The position numbers and the translations under genes were made by a program. The notes beneath the pieces were generated by a model. It ran no database searches and was not told the DNA's origin. It saw nothing but the letters and a program-made list of their open reading frames with translations. Shown here piece after piece: positions 63,676-64,000 of a DNA stretch of 64,000 nucleotides. The DNA lies in NCBI GenBank assembly GCA_030386875.1, contig CM059563.1:17688001-17752000 (forward strand), read 5' to 3'. Each line of letters opens with the position of its first letter. The first letter of the stretch is position 1. Source of the stretch: Morinoia aosen. Its lineage: Eukaryota; Arthropoda; Malacostraca; Amphipoda; Talitridae.

Positions 63676-64000
63676 AGGGATAAACAGATCTTATTTCATT
63701 AGAGATCGTAACTTTCGGAATCGGGGTGCAATAATTTATTGGTGAAGTTCGAATTGATTTTTCTCAATTAACAATTTCGTTCATTTTCCCTCGTGAAAGC
63801 TGATGACGCATTTTGCGGCACCAAAAATATGGATATCATTTAATCAGGTAAATCATTTTGGTGAAGAATTCTTAACTATAAAAAGTTCCTAGGATATGAA
63901 AAATCATAGAGTGCTCAGTTTGTGGATATATTTAATAGAGAATTTCTTCAGTCATTTTGTCAGCCCGCGAATTGAATAACGATGATGAAATTTTTTATGT

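Noticed and set aside
1-64000. tRNA or rRNA genes
   Set aside because: I looked for B-box motifs with a matching cloverleaf and for conserved rRNA words. The few GTTCGA occurrences lie in MITEs or lack any fold.

Overview
This window is eukaryotic nuclear DNA. It is AT-rich, with no operons, no ribosome-binding-site-led gene strings and no long reading frames. It holds an extraordinary load of tandem repeats and several short inverted-repeat transposons. The repeats, the MITE families and a CCTAA-rich tract suggest a metazoan, most likely an arthropod, but nothing here fixes the species. I found no rRNA, no tRNA (no convincing B-box), no CRISPR array, and no long transposase, reverse transcriptase or viral gene.

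Repeats dominate the layout. From 0 to 9 kb lie a GT tract, a degenerate 30-bp array, a 24-bp array, two unrelated 32-bp arrays side by side (6655-7208 and 7713-8371) and a MITE. From 13 to 21 kb lie a CTTG/CTTA tract, a 34-bp array with an internal dyad, and a 21-bp array with 84/168-bp higher-order structure that ends in a perfect 36-bp fold-back and three inverted units. From 22 to 32 kb lie a roughly 100-bp degenerate array, a 150-bp hairpin, a GC-richer block with overlapping open frames (23.4-24.3 kb), a 30-bp array and a CCTAA-rich tract. From 35 to 44 kb lie 38-bp, 22-bp, 151-bp and 25-bp arrays, a 276-bp MITE with TAA target duplications and more MITE copies. From 47 to 56 kb lie an 81-bp array in which every unit is palindromic, a hAT-like element inserted in a dispersed repeat whose empty counterpart sits at 56.6 kb, a 15/60-bp array, a 31-bp array with a 217-bp higher-order duplication, and a 21/42-bp array. 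From 58 to 64 kb lie short arrays, a 55-bp array and an AT-rich tract.

No gene could be identified with confidence. Short GC-richer islets carry open frames with protein-like composition, and some directly follow strong splice-acceptor sequences (34738, 38373, 43201, 50038, 53520 minus). They are listed as low-confidence candidate exons with no function assigned. In AT-rich introns many frames of this size arise by chance, so most may be false. The simplest reading is a long intron or intergenic tract, expanded by tandem repeats and small DNA transposons, with perhaps a few small exons.
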